From Alteromonadaceae bacterium M269 (GTDB taxonomy: Bacteria; Pseudomonadota; Gammaproteobacteria; Enterobacterales; Alteromonadaceae): a stretch of DNA of 64,000 nt. This document shows positions 34,306 through 42,557 of this stretch, piece by piece; positions within the stretch are counted from its first letter, which is position 1; the number at the start of each line of letters is the position of its first letter. Position numbers and translations under genes: made by a program. The notes beneath the pieces were generated by a model. That model was not told the origin of the DNA. It did no database searches and saw only the letters and a list, made by a program, of their open reading frames with translations. Where the stretch lies: positions 248,001-312,000 of the forward strand of contig SMNZ01000006.1 in NCBI GenBank assembly GCA_004353515.1. Reading direction: 5' to 3'.

Positions 34306-34728
34306 ATGAATAATCACTTAATGTTATGGCCTTTGTTAGTGCAGGTTTTGCTGACAATTTTTATCTTTATTGTGTTGGCAAAACGCAAGAAGCAATCTAT
34401 TGCAGACGGCACTGCAAACAGAGAAGCGGCTGCTTTAGACAATAAAGCTTGGCCGGAAGATGTGGTCAAAGCATCAAATAATATTGAAAACCAATTCCAA
34501 ACACCTGTGCTGTTTTATGCCTTGTGCTTAGCTTTTGTTGTGAACAATGGCGTAACAGCTATAACACTCAGCTTGGCTTGGGTTTATGCCGTTAGCCGAA
34601 TTGCTCACGCTTATATTCATGTCGGTTCAAACTATGTTCCAAAGCGCTTACGCTACTTTATGATAGGTGTGGTTAGCTTAATCGCTATGGCAGTAATTTT
34701 AGGTCTGCAGTTGGCGGGTTTATATTAA
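34306..34728 (+). CDS. MAPEG-family membrane protein
   Basis: A 140-residue integral membrane protein with four hydrophobic segments. ENQFQTPVLFYALCLAFV and the following VYAVSRIAHAYIHVGSN are the characteristic MAPEG (membrane-associated eicosanoid/glutathione metabolism) motifs. Bacterial members are mostly of unknown role; some have glutathione transferase activity. A ribosome binding site AAGAAGAG lies upstream. A second, distinct MAPEG gene is at 37734-38144. Confidence 0.88.
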   Translation: MNNHLMLWPLLVQVLLTIFIFIVLAKRKKQSIADGTANREAAALDNKAWPEDVVKASNNIENQFQTPVLFYALCLAFVVNNGVTAITLSLAWVYAVSRIAHAYIHVGSNYVPKRLRYFMIGVVSLIAMAVILGLQLAGLY

Positions 34729-34746
34729 AATTGAGTTAGAGCTTTA

Positions 34747-35013
34747 TTGATCATGAGACTGAGAGGGTATTTCTACGCTAGCTTGTCTATCGCATTTGCT
34801 CTTATTGCAATTGCAGGTAGTTATTACTCTATCTGCTTATTTGTGCAATCTGCTATTGGATTCAGCTTTTCTGTTGAATCCTTAACTTGTGCCTTGATTT
34901 CTCTTCGTTTGGGGCATCTCTTACTTAAGGAGTTATATAAAACTCTACCTGAGATCCCTAAAAGAGAGGTTCAGCTCAATGACATTGCCTATATAGATGG
35001 TCTACATTTTTAA
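34747..35013 (+). CDS. small membrane protein of unknown function
   Basis: An 88-residue (or 86 from ATG 34753) protein with two hydrophobic segments (about residues 8-32 and 38-60) followed by a polar tail ending GLHF. It starts 18 bases after the MAPEG gene on the same strand and may share its transcript. I do not recognise the family. Confidence 0.55.
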   Translation: MIMRLRGYFYASLSIAFALIAIAGSYYSICLFVQSAIGFSFSVESLTCALISLRLGHLLLKELYKTLPEIPKREVQLNDIAYIDGLHF

Positions 35014-35041
35014 CACTTGTGTTGAGTAAATTGAGGAGCTT

Positions 35042-35089
35042 ATGAGGCTAGCGGCGAGCCGAAAGACGCACTTCGGAAACTGGTATTAA
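35042..35089 (+). CDS. possible 15-residue micro-ORF with a strong Shine-Dalgarno
   Basis: ATG at 35042 follows GAGGAGCTT, the best ribosome binding site in this gap. It opens a 15-codon frame (MRLAASRKTHFGNWY) that ends over the tail of the minus-strand gene at 35086. Such a short frame may occur by chance, and only the ribosome site makes it notable. Confidence 0.2.
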   Translation: MRLAASRKTHFGNWY

Positions 35090-35511
35090 ATACACGTGAT
35101 CTTTGCACCCACTATGCCATCTAAGCCATCATAATAAATATCGCAATTAACCTTTCCGTCGGTGCCATATCCTTGTCCTTGATAGTAAGTGGCTAAATCA
35201 TTAATTACGAATTTTTCGACGTTAACTATATAGTCGATGGGATATAGCGCAAATAATTCAATACTTTTCTGACCTTTTTCGTCGACCCTTACGGTAGCAT
35301 TTTTTAAGTCGAGAATCGGGACACTCATTATTCCAAGGTCGATATATGCATATCTGTGGTTGTTATTGAGATCTAGCATGAACTCCACAGGCTGTTCTTT
35401 GCTTTTCTCGATTCCTTCGTTCAATGTGAGAGAACTCAAAACCACTGCAACTAAGAACCCAACTACAAAGAAAAATACGGCAAAGAGTGCCAACTTGATA
35501 TATTTAAACAT
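35086..35511 (-). CDS. membrane-anchored protein of unknown function
   Basis: A 141-residue protein with one N-terminal hydrophobic segment (about residues 7-28, ALFAVFFFVVGFLVAVVLSSL), which is a signal anchor or uncleaved signal, and a beta-rich exported part. Two cysteines near the C-terminus (KVNCDIYYDG and AKITCI) could form a disulfide, fitting a periplasmic location. I do not recognise a family. It stands alone between convergent and divergent neighbours. Confidence 0.65.
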   Translation of the reverse strand: MFKYIKLALFAVFFFVVGFLVAVVLSSLTLNEGIEKSKEQPVEFMLDLNNNHRYAYIDLGIMSVPILDLKNATVRVDEKGQKSIELFALYPIDYIVNVEKFVINDLATYYQGQGYGTDGKVNCDIYYDGLDGIVGAKITCI

Positions 35512-35721
35512 AGTTTTTTCCTATTAAAACAGGCCGTGAAGTGCGAGCCGAACAATGTTCCTTATTTATATGAACCGACATACCAGTTAGTGATTGTTTA
35601 CACTAATATCTCCGCGCTATGTCGCTATACCAATGAGTGAAGCGCGCTAAATATACTTCTATTATTTGAACTAATCTAGGAAAGGAGATAAGAAACTCGC
35701 ATGCATCATCGTATTTGGTTT

Positions 35722-36630
35722 TTAATTAAACTCACGTTTTACTTCATAAGCTAAGTTTCGCCAGAACTGGTTTCTTTGAGCGTTGTGTTGGCGTGTATGC
35801 CATAGAATAGCTAAAGTGCCTGATGGGTATTCCCAAGGAAGTGGGGTTGTTTGGAAATCTTTGAAGCAGCTTAGTTTCAGGATTTTGGGTAGAGTGACCA
35901 GAATATCTGAGCCTTTTACCAGAATCGCCAATGTATCGAAGTCAGATACGACTAGGCTGACGTTTCTCTTTGTTCCCATTTTAGCTAATGCACTGTCTAT
36001 GCTGGATTGGGCATTTGACCCTAACGAGATAACGCCATGTTGTGCATTGCAGTAGTCATCGAGGTTTTTCGGTGGAGAGCCAAATTCCGGATCGTAAAAT
36101 ACGGCGTTTTCAAGTGTGTATAAACGCCGTTGCATAATGCCATCTGCAGAAACCATCTCCGATGGGAAAATGGCGATATCAAAATCACCATCGCGCAGGC
36201 CCTGCGCAACTTGGTGATTTGAGCCAGTAGCATGAATTTCAAATTTTAAGTGTGGGGCAACTTCACGCGCTTTCGAAAGTAAAGGCTGGACGACTAAATC
36301 CCTTTCCACGGAGTTTACTGCGATTTTTAATGTGCCGTTATCTTCTGAAGGTGTGTATTCGTCATTTTGAGAGAAGGTTTTCAATGCGTGTAATAAAGAC
36401 TTGGCCTGAGGGATTAAACTCTCCGCTCTTTGTGTGGGAATAACACCTGCCCCCGAACGTATAAAAAGCGGATCTTTAAAGCGATACCTTAGCCTCTCTA
36501 ACCAGTAACTGACGGTAGATTGATTCATATCCAGCGACTTTGCTGCTTGCGTTAAGGAGCCTGTTTCGTAAATGGATAACAGCAACCTCAATTGCCTACC
36601 ATCGATATCTAGATAATCAGTTTTTTCCAT
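35722..36630 (-). CDS. LysR-type transcriptional regulator
   Basis: A 302-residue regulator with an N-terminal winged helix-turn-helix (about residues 9-65: LLLSIYETGSLTQAAKSLDM, then QSTVSYWLERLRYRF) and a C-terminal two-lobed effector domain. It is divergent from the NmrA-type reductase gene with 90 bases between the two starts, the usual arrangement for a LysR regulator that controls its neighbour. The effector is unknown; an electrophile or quinone would fit the neighbour's family. Confidence 0.93.
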   Translation of the reverse strand: MEKTDYLDIDGRQLRLLLSIYETGSLTQAAKSLDMNQSTVSYWLERLRYRFKDPLFIRSGAGVIPTQRAESLIPQAKSLLHALKTFSQNDEYTPSEDNGTLKIAVNSVERDLVVQPLLSKAREVAPHLKFEIHATGSNHQVAQGLRDGDFDIAIFPSEMVSADGIMQRRLYTLENAVFYDPEFGSPPKNLDDYCNAQHGVISLGSNAQSSIDSALAKMGTKRNVSLVVSDFDTLAILVKGSDILVTLPKILKLSCFKDFQTTPLPWEYPSGTLAILWHTRQHNAQRNQFWRNLAYEVKREFN

Positions 36631-36720
36631 AGTTGTTATTCAATCTATCAGGTTTTCTGGTTTTAAGTTTATTCCTATAGTTCTTCACACACAAAAACTT
36701 TAACCAATTTGGAGAAAATG

Positions 36721-37575
36721 ATGATTGTTATAACAGGTGTAAGTGGTGATTTAGGCAAAAGAATTGCAGATCAGTTGGCAAAAATTGCATCGCCAACTGG
36801 ATTTCGGTTAACCAGCAGAACACCAGCGAAACTCGCTCATTATCAAGCACTTGGATTTGAAACAGCTGCCTTTAACTTTGACGATGCGAATAGCATGGAT
36901 TCGGCACTAGCTGGTGCTGAGACGTTACTTATAATTTCTGGCGATGCGCCGAATGATGTCAGGATCCGCCAGCATCGTGCCGCGCTAGAATCTGTGAAAA
37001 AATCAGGTGTTAAGCGGATTGTTTATACAAGCTTTGCTAATCCAAGCGCTGAAAGCTTATTTCCATTCGCTGACATCCACAGAGATACTGAAACTGCGAT
37101 TGCTGAAAGCGGTTTAAATTACACTATTTTACGTAATCCTATGTATGCGGAAAATATCGCTGGTGCGTTACAGCACGCTTTTGAAACTGGTGAATTGTCG
37201 TTACCCAGTGTTCAAGGGCGCGGAACATATATGCTTAAAGATGATATCGCTGCACTGACAGTTAATGCGCTGATAAAAGCGCCAGGCGATAAAACAACCC
37301 ACGTGCTCACTGGTTCTAAAGCTTTAACTTTGTCTGACATCGCTGACGAAGCAAGTCGCGTATGGGCGAAACCTATTCGTGTTTCTAAAATGCCTATGGA
37401 TGTATTTAAACAAATGCTGGAAGGTTTTGGTTTACCGGAATACCTTATCCAAGCTCTTGAAGGAATGCATCATGCCATCGATGCTGACGAATATGCTGAG
37501 GTTAACGGTGAAGCAGTTAAATTATTGGGGCGTGAACCATTAGCCATTGAAGCGATACTTAATCAGTTTAACTAA
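36721..37575 (+). CDS. NmrA/QOR2-like NAD(P)-binding reductase
   Basis: A 284-residue atypical short-chain dehydrogenase. The Rossmann motif GVSGDLGKRIADQLA is at the N-terminus, and later come RIVYTSFANPSAES and ILRNPMYAENIAGAL, features of the NmrA/QOR2 (YtfG) group of NAD(P)H:quinone reductases and redox sensors. I chose ATG 36721. The TTG at 36709 is part of the TTGGAGAAA ribosome site, and GGAG sits seven bases from this ATG. It is probably controlled by the divergent LysR regulator. A strong terminator follows. Confidence 0.87.
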   Translation: MIVITGVSGDLGKRIADQLAKIASPTGFRLTSRTPAKLAHYQALGFETAAFNFDDANSMDSALAGAETLLIISGDAPNDVRIRQHRAALESVKKSGVKRIVYTSFANPSAESLFPFADIHRDTETAIAESGLNYTILRNPMYAENIAGALQHAFETGELSLPSVQGRGTYMLKDDIAALTVNALIKAPGDKTTHVLTGSKALTLSDIADEASRVWAKPIRVSKMPMDVFKQMLEGFGLPEYLIQALEGMHHAIDADEYAEVNGEAVKLLGREPLAIEAILNQFN

Positions 37576-37614
37576 GTTAGATTGATTACGGATATAAGAA
37601 GTTAGTTTTATATA

Positions 37615-37655
37615 ACCGATATTGAATGGTTTATTTTGATCAATTCAATATCGGT
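37615..37655 (+). terminator. rho-independent terminator after the NmrA-like gene
   Basis: Perfect 13-base arms ACCGATATTGAAT (37615-37627) and ATTCAATATCGGT (37643-37655) with a 15-base loop, followed by ATTTATT. Confidence 0.7.
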
Positions 37656-37673
37656 ATTTATTGCCTTCTCTAA

Positions 37674-37693
37674 ACCACCTCCGTAGAGGTGGT
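37674..37693 (-). terminator. terminator for the minus-strand MAPEG/VOC/YHS genes
   Basis: Eight-base arms ACCACCTC and GAGGTGGT around CGTA. Read on the minus strand the hairpin follows the MAPEG stop by about 40 bases and is followed by TTT. Together with the preceding hairpin it separates the convergent units. Confidence 0.55.
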
Positions 37694-37733
37694 ATCTGTT
37701 TGAGAGGTTTGCTGAACGCTTTTCTATGTTGAA

Positions 37734-38144
37734 TTAAAGTAGCGTAGCCGCCCCAATCATAAGAACTGATGCCCAAGAAACCAGGTAAACCGGTGTTCTT
37801 AAGAAAGGGACACCTGCGATATAGACAACCGCGTGTAAAATTCTAGAGAAGAAGAAAATCTGTGACCACATAGCGATATCCGCATGTGCTGTTTGTGGAG
37901 CAATAAAACCTGCTGCAACAATCACAGCAATCAATGCAGGCATGGTCTCTACCATGTTTAAGTGTGCACGTTGTGCTCTGGCTGCCCACAATGGTTGAGT
38001 AGGTTGTTCTTGCGGGAACTTATCCGGGTAGTTGTGCAAGAACGATGGGATACCCCACACAAAAGCACGTGCAAGTATGTAAGGTGTCCATAATAAAAGG
38101 GTTAAAACGCCGCTGAGGGCTAAATAGTAATAAGCTGTTTGCAT
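37734..38144 (-). CDS. MAPEG-family membrane protein
   Basis: A 136-residue integral membrane protein with four hydrophobic segments. RAHLNMVETMPALIAVIVAA and FFFSRILHAVVYIAGVPFLR are MAPEG hallmarks. It differs clearly from the MAPEG protein at 34306. It lies 15 bases after a VOC gene on the same strand, so the two are probably co-transcribed. Substrate unknown. Confidence 0.9.
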   Translation of the reverse strand: MQTAYYYLALSGVLTLLLWTPYILARAFVWGIPSFLHNYPDKFPQEQPTQPLWAARAQRAHLNMVETMPALIAVIVAAGFIAPQTAHADIAMWSQIFFFSRILHAVVYIAGVPFLRTPVYLVSWASVLMIGAATLL

Positions 38145-38159
38145 GATATTGACTCGATA

Positions 38160-38552
38160 TTAGTAGGTACTGAAACCGTTAAAAATAACTTCTAATTTGT
38201 GACCAAAAGGGTCGCGAACAAAAGTGGTGTAGACATTCGGGATAGGGTATTCCGGACGTGGTCCCGGCTGACCTTCGCATTGCCCACCGTTCTCGACAGC
38301 AAACGCATGGAATGCTTCAACACTGTCTCGGGTGTTGGCTGCAAAGCAGATATGGGTGCCGTTGCCTGGTGTGTAGGCTTGACCGTCTGCGGGTAGCATC
38401 AATAAAAATTGAACGGTGTCTTTACCGTAAGCCGCAAAGCCGTCTGATGTTGCCAAGCGCTTACAGCTAAGAGTTTCCATTAAACCGTCATAAAAGCTGG
38501 TGGCTTGTTTTATGTCCGGTACACCGATACTTAAGTGATCGATAATATTCAT
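38160..38552 (-). CDS. VOC-family protein (glyoxalase-like)
   Basis: A 130-residue vicinal-oxygen-chelate protein: IIDHLSIGVPDIKQATSFY at the start gives the first metal histidine (His5 region), GTHICFAANTRDSVEAFHAF the second module, and FVRDPFGHKLEVIFNG the terminal glutamate. This plan fits small lyase or dioxygenase members and also binding proteins. It is followed by a MAPEG gene and preceded by a YHS protein gene. No substrate can be assigned. Confidence 0.9.
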   Translation of the reverse strand: MNIIDHLSIGVPDIKQATSFYDGLMETLSCKRLATSDGFAAYGKDTVQFLLMLPADGQAYTPGNGTHICFAANTRDSVEAFHAFAVENGGQCEGQPGPRPEYPIPNVYTTFVRDPFGHKLEVIFNGFSTY

Positions 38553-38608
38553 GGCTTATTCCTCACATTGAGAGGGGAGCGCATGGCAGGCTGCGCTCCC
38601 GGTCTGAT

Positions 38609-39085
38609 TTACAGGGCAGTTGCCGCAGTGTGCTCGATTTTCTTCCACTGTTTCTTAGCAGTTGAAATCGTTTTCTTAGGATTCTTTTGGTATTCCTTGT
38701 AGATATCTTCGTTAAGGAATACGTAAAGCTTACCGTCTACTACATCTGCGTATTGAGGGTCGCCGTCGAACTTCTTACCAACAGAAACACCGAAGGTACA
38801 GAAACCACCGTTTTGAGGCGTGTACTTCTTCGCACTCTTTTCAAACTTGGCTTTGTTTTCTTCGTTCTGGAAGTAGTAAGCAACACCGTTGTGAACTGCA
38901 GTGTACTTAGCGCTACCTTCAACACGGTTGCCGATGTCGATAAAGGCAACAGGGTCAACACCGTGCAAGCCTAGTGGTGCACCAGCAGCAGTTAACCCTG
39001 CAGCAACGTTATTTTCATCAGCCGCGTATGCTGGCATACCAGCAACACCCATCATTAAAACTGCAACAGCAATGACTCTTTTCAT
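38609..39085 (-). CDS. secreted YHS-domain protein
   Basis: A 158-residue exported protein: MKRVIAVAVLMMGVAGMPAYA is a signal peptide, and the rest is a YHS-type domain (GVDPVAFIDIG, AVHNGVAYYFQNEENKAKFE, YTPQNGGFCTFGVSVG) as seen in small periplasmic or heavy-metal-linked proteins. ATG 39085 was chosen because the in-frame TTG 12 bases earlier is part of a TTGGAGAAA ribosome site. The single Cys in GGFCTFG is typical of the family. Metal binding is an inference. Confidence 0.9.
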   Translation of the reverse strand: MKRVIAVAVLMMGVAGMPAYAADENNVAAGLTAAGAPLGLHGVDPVAFIDIGNRVEGSAKYTAVHNGVAYYFQNEENKAKFEKSAKKYTPQNGGFCTFGVSVGKKFDGDPQYADVVDGKLYVFLNEDIYKEYQKNPKKTISTAKKQWKKIEHTAATAL

Positions 39086-39097
39086 GGTTTTCTCCAA

Positions 39098-39420
39098 AAG
39101 TTGTTTTGTAAGTAAAGTAAACTGACTTTGCTTAAGTCGAGGCGAATATTCTAGAAAACGGTACGATTGGTCAATAATGTGAGGTTAAGTAAGGTTTTGG
39201 TGCTAAGTATTCGATACAATATGCAAATTAATGGGTTTTAGAGCAATAAAAACAGATAACTTTTGACTAGGCGTCCTAAAAGTTATGCACAGCCTCTCAG
39301 GTTCGCTTTCAGATAGTGAAAAATAAAAAAAATGTGTTACTTATGAGCACTTGGTTTTTTATTTGTGACAGTTTTATCTGTTCACTTTGAGCGGACCGCT
39401 ATTGTAAGAGGGCTCATTAA
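39098..39420. promoter_or_regulatory. divergent intergenic region with inverted repeat
   Basis: About 320 bases without a gene, AT-rich, between the YHS-domain gene (minus) and the AraC-type regulator (plus). It holds an inverted repeat ATAACTTTT (39256-39264) / AAAAGTTAT (39278-39286), whose spacer contains a further AGG-CGT-CCT stem. It may be an operator or a transcript-end hairpin. Both promoters should lie here. Confidence 0.45.
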
Positions 39421-40344
39421 TTGGACATTTTAACTGATATATTCGGCACCCTGGATCTAAAAGGTGTGTTGTATTTTCGAACAAACTTTTCGCCTCCTTG
39501 GGCTGTTGAAGTGCCTAGTCTTGAAGATACTGCGCGGTTTCATTTAGTGATTCAAGGGACTTGCCACGTCATATTGCCTAAGGGTGAAAGCTTAGTTCTA
39601 AATACAGGCGATCTCATTCTACTTCCTCGCGGCCAGTCTCATATTTTGGCTGACAGACTGACAAATGAGGCACAATCGTTAGAAACTGTGCTTGATGACC
39701 TGAACTATGATGGTAATGGTGTCCTGATTGTCGGGCAGGGTGATGAGTGTGCAGCAACTAAAATGGTTTGCGGACATTTTACTTATAGAAAAGGCGCCGC
39801 CCACCCTCTGTTGAATTCCTTGCCAGATTATATCCATACAACAGCGGGTGATAGGGTAACTGAGCCTTTATTGGATGAGTTACTGAGACTCATATCGCAT
39901 CGTATCTTCATCGAGAATATAGGTTCTAAAGCTGCTGTAACACGGATGTCGGAAATCGTATTTATTGAGCTTGTGAGAGCAGGCATTAGTCGTGATGAAA
40001 GTTTGTCTACCATGATTAATGCCTTCAGAGATAAGTGTATTGGGCATGCGTTAGAGTTGATCCATAAAAGAACGTCTGAGCCTTGGGAAGTTGAGTCGCT
40101 TGCGAGAGAGGTCGGAATGTCTCGTTCAAGGTTCTCTAATCGTTTCAGTGATCTTATGAATGTGTCTCCTATGGCTTATTTGGCAGAGTGGCGATTACAA
40201 AAAGCACTAACCTTGCTTGGTGATGCACGGATCAGTGTACAGCAAGTATCGAACCGAGTGGGCTACCAATCGCCAGCAGCCTTTACTCGAGCGTTCTCGA
40301 AGCGTTTTGGTGAGAGTCCGAGTCAGTACCAAAAAAGTGCCTAA
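39421..40344 (+). CDS. AraC-family regulator with N-terminal cupin domain
   Basis: A 307-residue regulator. The N-terminal half is a cupin sensor of the AraC_6 type (FRTNFSPPWAVEVPS and LVLNTGDLILLPRGQSHIL). The C-terminal 100 residues carry two helix-turn-helix motifs (WEVESLAREVGMSRSRFSNR and SVQQVSNRVGYQSPAAFTRA). The start is TTG. Regulators of this group often control the adjacent divergent gene, here the YHS/VOC/MAPEG unit; that link is inferred. Confidence 0.92.
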   Translation: MDILTDIFGTLDLKGVLYFRTNFSPPWAVEVPSLEDTARFHLVIQGTCHVILPKGESLVLNTGDLILLPRGQSHILADRLTNEAQSLETVLDDLNYDGNGVLIVGQGDECAATKMVCGHFTYRKGAAHPLLNSLPDYIHTTAGDRVTEPLLDELLRLISHRIFIENIGSKAAVTRMSEIVFIELVRAGISRDESLSTMINAFRDKCIGHALELIHKRTSEPWEVESLAREVGMSRSRFSNRFSDLMNVSPMAYLAEWRLQKALTLLGDARISVQQVSNRVGYQSPAAFTRAFSKRFGESPSQYQKSA

Positions 40345-40361
40345 GTTTTGTATCTTCTCCC

Positions 40362-41393
40362 TCAATTGATTTTGTGTTCCCTCTCAGCAGTTTTGTAGTG
40401 ATAAACGCCATTCTCATCTGATGTTCGTTCTAGCTTATCTTGGTAAAGCAAATAGTTAAGGTGAGAAACGCATTCTGCGACCGCGAAAAACAGCTGGTTA
40501 CCGACCAGTTCTCGTTTAAATAGAACAGGCAGGCATGCCAAAACCGTAAGGGGCTTTTTGCAGGCGCTTAATAGTTCAGATAGATGTTCTTGGTGATGTG
40601 ATATTAGCTCATTTGCACGATGTGGAATGCCCGTAAAAGGGAGTCCATGTGCTGGACAGCACAGTGTCTCAGCGGGTAATTCACCAAAAGGCACTAAGGT
40701 TCTCAAATAGTCATCTAAAGGGTTAGCCATAGGTTCAGTGGAATAAACACCAATATTGGGACTAATGGATGGCAATATATGATCGCCCGATAATAAAATA
40801 TTGAGTTCCTCACAATATAAACAAGCATGTTCCGGTGAGTGCCCCCGGCCTACCATAACTTGCCAATTCCGTTTGTTGATTGAGAGTGTCTTTCCGTCGT
40901 GTAGCCTGATAAAAGATACGGGAATCGGGTCTACAATTTGAGAGTATCCACCACCGCCTTGAGTGATCTTTTCAATGATTGAATTGTCTAATCCTAAGCT
41001 CCGATAGTGCTCTACGTCGGGTGTGTTGCTTGCTCCCTGATAGCCGCCTCGTAGGGCTCGTGCCGTATAGTATTCTGTGCCTGTCATGTAGAGAGGAACT
41101 TGCCACTTTTCACAGAGAGTGCCAGCTTGCCCAATATGATCTGGATGCAGGTGTGTGACAATAACGCCGCAAATGGGTTTATCTAACTGTTGAGTAATTT
41201 GTTCCCAAAGTTTTGCTGTTCTTTTTCCAGCTACGCCGGTATCGACAATAAACCAACCATCGTCATCTTCAATCAGGTATAAATTGATATGGTTGAGCTC
41301 AAAAGGTAAAGGCATACGTAGCCAATAAACGCCATCAACAAGCTTCGTTAGTGAGCCTTCAGTGGGCAAAGTAAAATCTGGAAAATTAAGCAA
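40362..41393 (-). CDS. metallo-beta-lactamase-fold hydrolase
   Basis: A 343-residue enzyme with the MBL metal motif VTHLHPDHIGQAG, an early DTGVAG, the later GHSPEHACLY with its metal histidine, LLSGDHILPSI with the bridging Asp, and CPAHGLPFTG with the last His. The C-terminal 80 residues resemble the winged-helix-like tail of LACTB2-type members. It probably hydrolyses an ester, thioester or lactone. It follows the GlxA-type regulator gene by 17 bases on the same strand. Confidence 0.92.
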   Translation of the reverse strand: MLNFPDFTLPTEGSLTKLVDGVYWLRMPLPFELNHINLYLIEDDDGWFIVDTGVAGKRTAKLWEQITQQLDKPICGVIVTHLHPDHIGQAGTLCEKWQVPLYMTGTEYYTARALRGGYQGASNTPDVEHYRSLGLDNSIIEKITQGGGGYSQIVDPIPVSFIRLHDGKTLSINKRNWQVMVGRGHSPEHACLYCEELNILLSGDHILPSISPNIGVYSTEPMANPLDDYLRTLVPFGELPAETLCCPAHGLPFTGIPHRANELISHHQEHLSELLSACKKPLTVLACLPVLFKRELVGNQLFFAVAECVSHLNYLLYQDKLERTSDENGVYHYKTAEREHKIN

Positions 41394-41410
41394 AATAGCC
41401 TCTTGAATGG

Positions 41411-42388
41411 TTAAATCGAACCGCTTGTCATGCGGTTTCTGTAGTCAGTTGCTGAGCAACCGGTATAAGACTTGAAGCGTCGGCCAAATACTGTGAGCGA
41501 TTCATAACCCACTTTAAAGCACACTTGTTGGATACTCAGGCTTAAGTCTTCTAATAGTGCTTTGGCAATTTCTAAACGATATTCTTGAATATAAGTCTGC
41601 AAAGAAACGCCAGTGGCAGCCTTGAAGCGCCGACTTAGATTACGTGTACTAAAACCAAACCTTGCTGTGAGTTCATGGATACCTATAGGCTCTGCATAGT
41701 GTATTTCCACCCAGTTTTGTATATCGAGAATACGAGTGTCTTGATGTTGTTTTCTTTCTATCGTATCGACTGTTAAGCGCTGATAGTCTCGCCTGGTACC
41801 CATTAGACAATGACGTTCGCAAAGCTGCGCAATACTCTGGCTACAAAACAGTTGAATGAGGTAAATGCTTAAATCCAGCGATGCATTAACGCCTCCACAG
41901 CAATAACAACCCTTGTCTGACGTTTGCATCATCTCAGCTTTCAAATCGACCTTTGGATATCGTTGCCGAAAGTCATTGGCATAGTGCCAATGTGTTGTAG
42001 CTCTGATCCCATCGAGTAATCCCGCTTCGGCCATCAGATAAGTGCCTGTTAACGCTCCGACAAATATGGCACCGCCTTCTTGTTGTTGTCGTAACCAGGG
42101 GTACAGTATTTTGTGTCTTTGCAGATACTGCGAATCGATGTCCCAAATGGCAGGGATAACAATTGCGTCGTATTGAGTTGAAGCTTGGAGAACAGAGAGC
42201 TTTGGCGTAATGAGAACGCCACTGTAAGTTGGAACGGGTTTATTAGTAAGGCCGATCAAGTCGACTGACATTGAGCGCTTCTGATGTTTTCTTTCTTGAA
42301 ATGCAATTGCTGTCTCCAGCATTTCCAGCGTCAGTGTGACTGACCCTGCCCATGCAGATTCGGGGACAAAAATTGCTATGTGTCTCAT
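41411..42388 (-). CDS. GlxA-family AraC-type transcriptional regulator
   Basis: A 325-residue regulator. Residues about 1-185 form a DJ-1/PfpI-like domain (IAIFVPESAWAGSVTLTLEM, GGAIFVGALTGTYLMAEAGL). The C-terminal part has two AraC-type helix-turn-helix motifs (GIHELTARFGFSTRNLSRRF, SIQQVCFKVGYESLTVFGRR). It is upstream of the MBL gene and divergent from a membrane desaturase gene, either of which could be its target. An inverted repeat lies in the divergent gap. Confidence 0.93.
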   Translation of the reverse strand: MRHIAIFVPESAWAGSVTLTLEMLETAIAFQERKHQKRSMSVDLIGLTNKPVPTYSGVLITPKLSVLQASTQYDAIVIPAIWDIDSQYLQRHKILYPWLRQQQEGGAIFVGALTGTYLMAEAGLLDGIRATTHWHYANDFRQRYPKVDLKAEMMQTSDKGCYCCGGVNASLDLSIYLIQLFCSQSIAQLCERHCLMGTRRDYQRLTVDTIERKQHQDTRILDIQNWVEIHYAEPIGIHELTARFGFSTRNLSRRFKAATGVSLQTYIQEYRLEIAKALLEDLSLSIQQVCFKVGYESLTVFGRRFKSYTGCSATDYRNRMTSGSI

Positions 42389-42425
42389 ATGCCTCTGTGA
42401 AGAGTAGCTTTCAAGTAGGCGCCAG

Positions 42426-42454
42426 TATTGTCAAAATATAGCATGCTGACAATA
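42426..42454. promoter_or_regulatory. inverted repeat in the glxA-type/desaturase gap
   Basis: Eight-base arms TATTGTCA (42426-42433) and TGACAATA (42447-42454) with a 13-base spacer between the divergent regulator and desaturase genes. The centre-to-centre distance of about two helix turns suits a dimeric regulator. Which protein binds is unknown. Confidence 0.45.
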
Positions 42455-42557
42455 GAAATGGCCGAAACTGTTGATGAGTTGGCTGGTCGGATAGAGCGGG
42501 CTGCATTATTTTTTCATACTGTGTAATTAGGAATTAATCAGCGATCTTCGGTTTATT

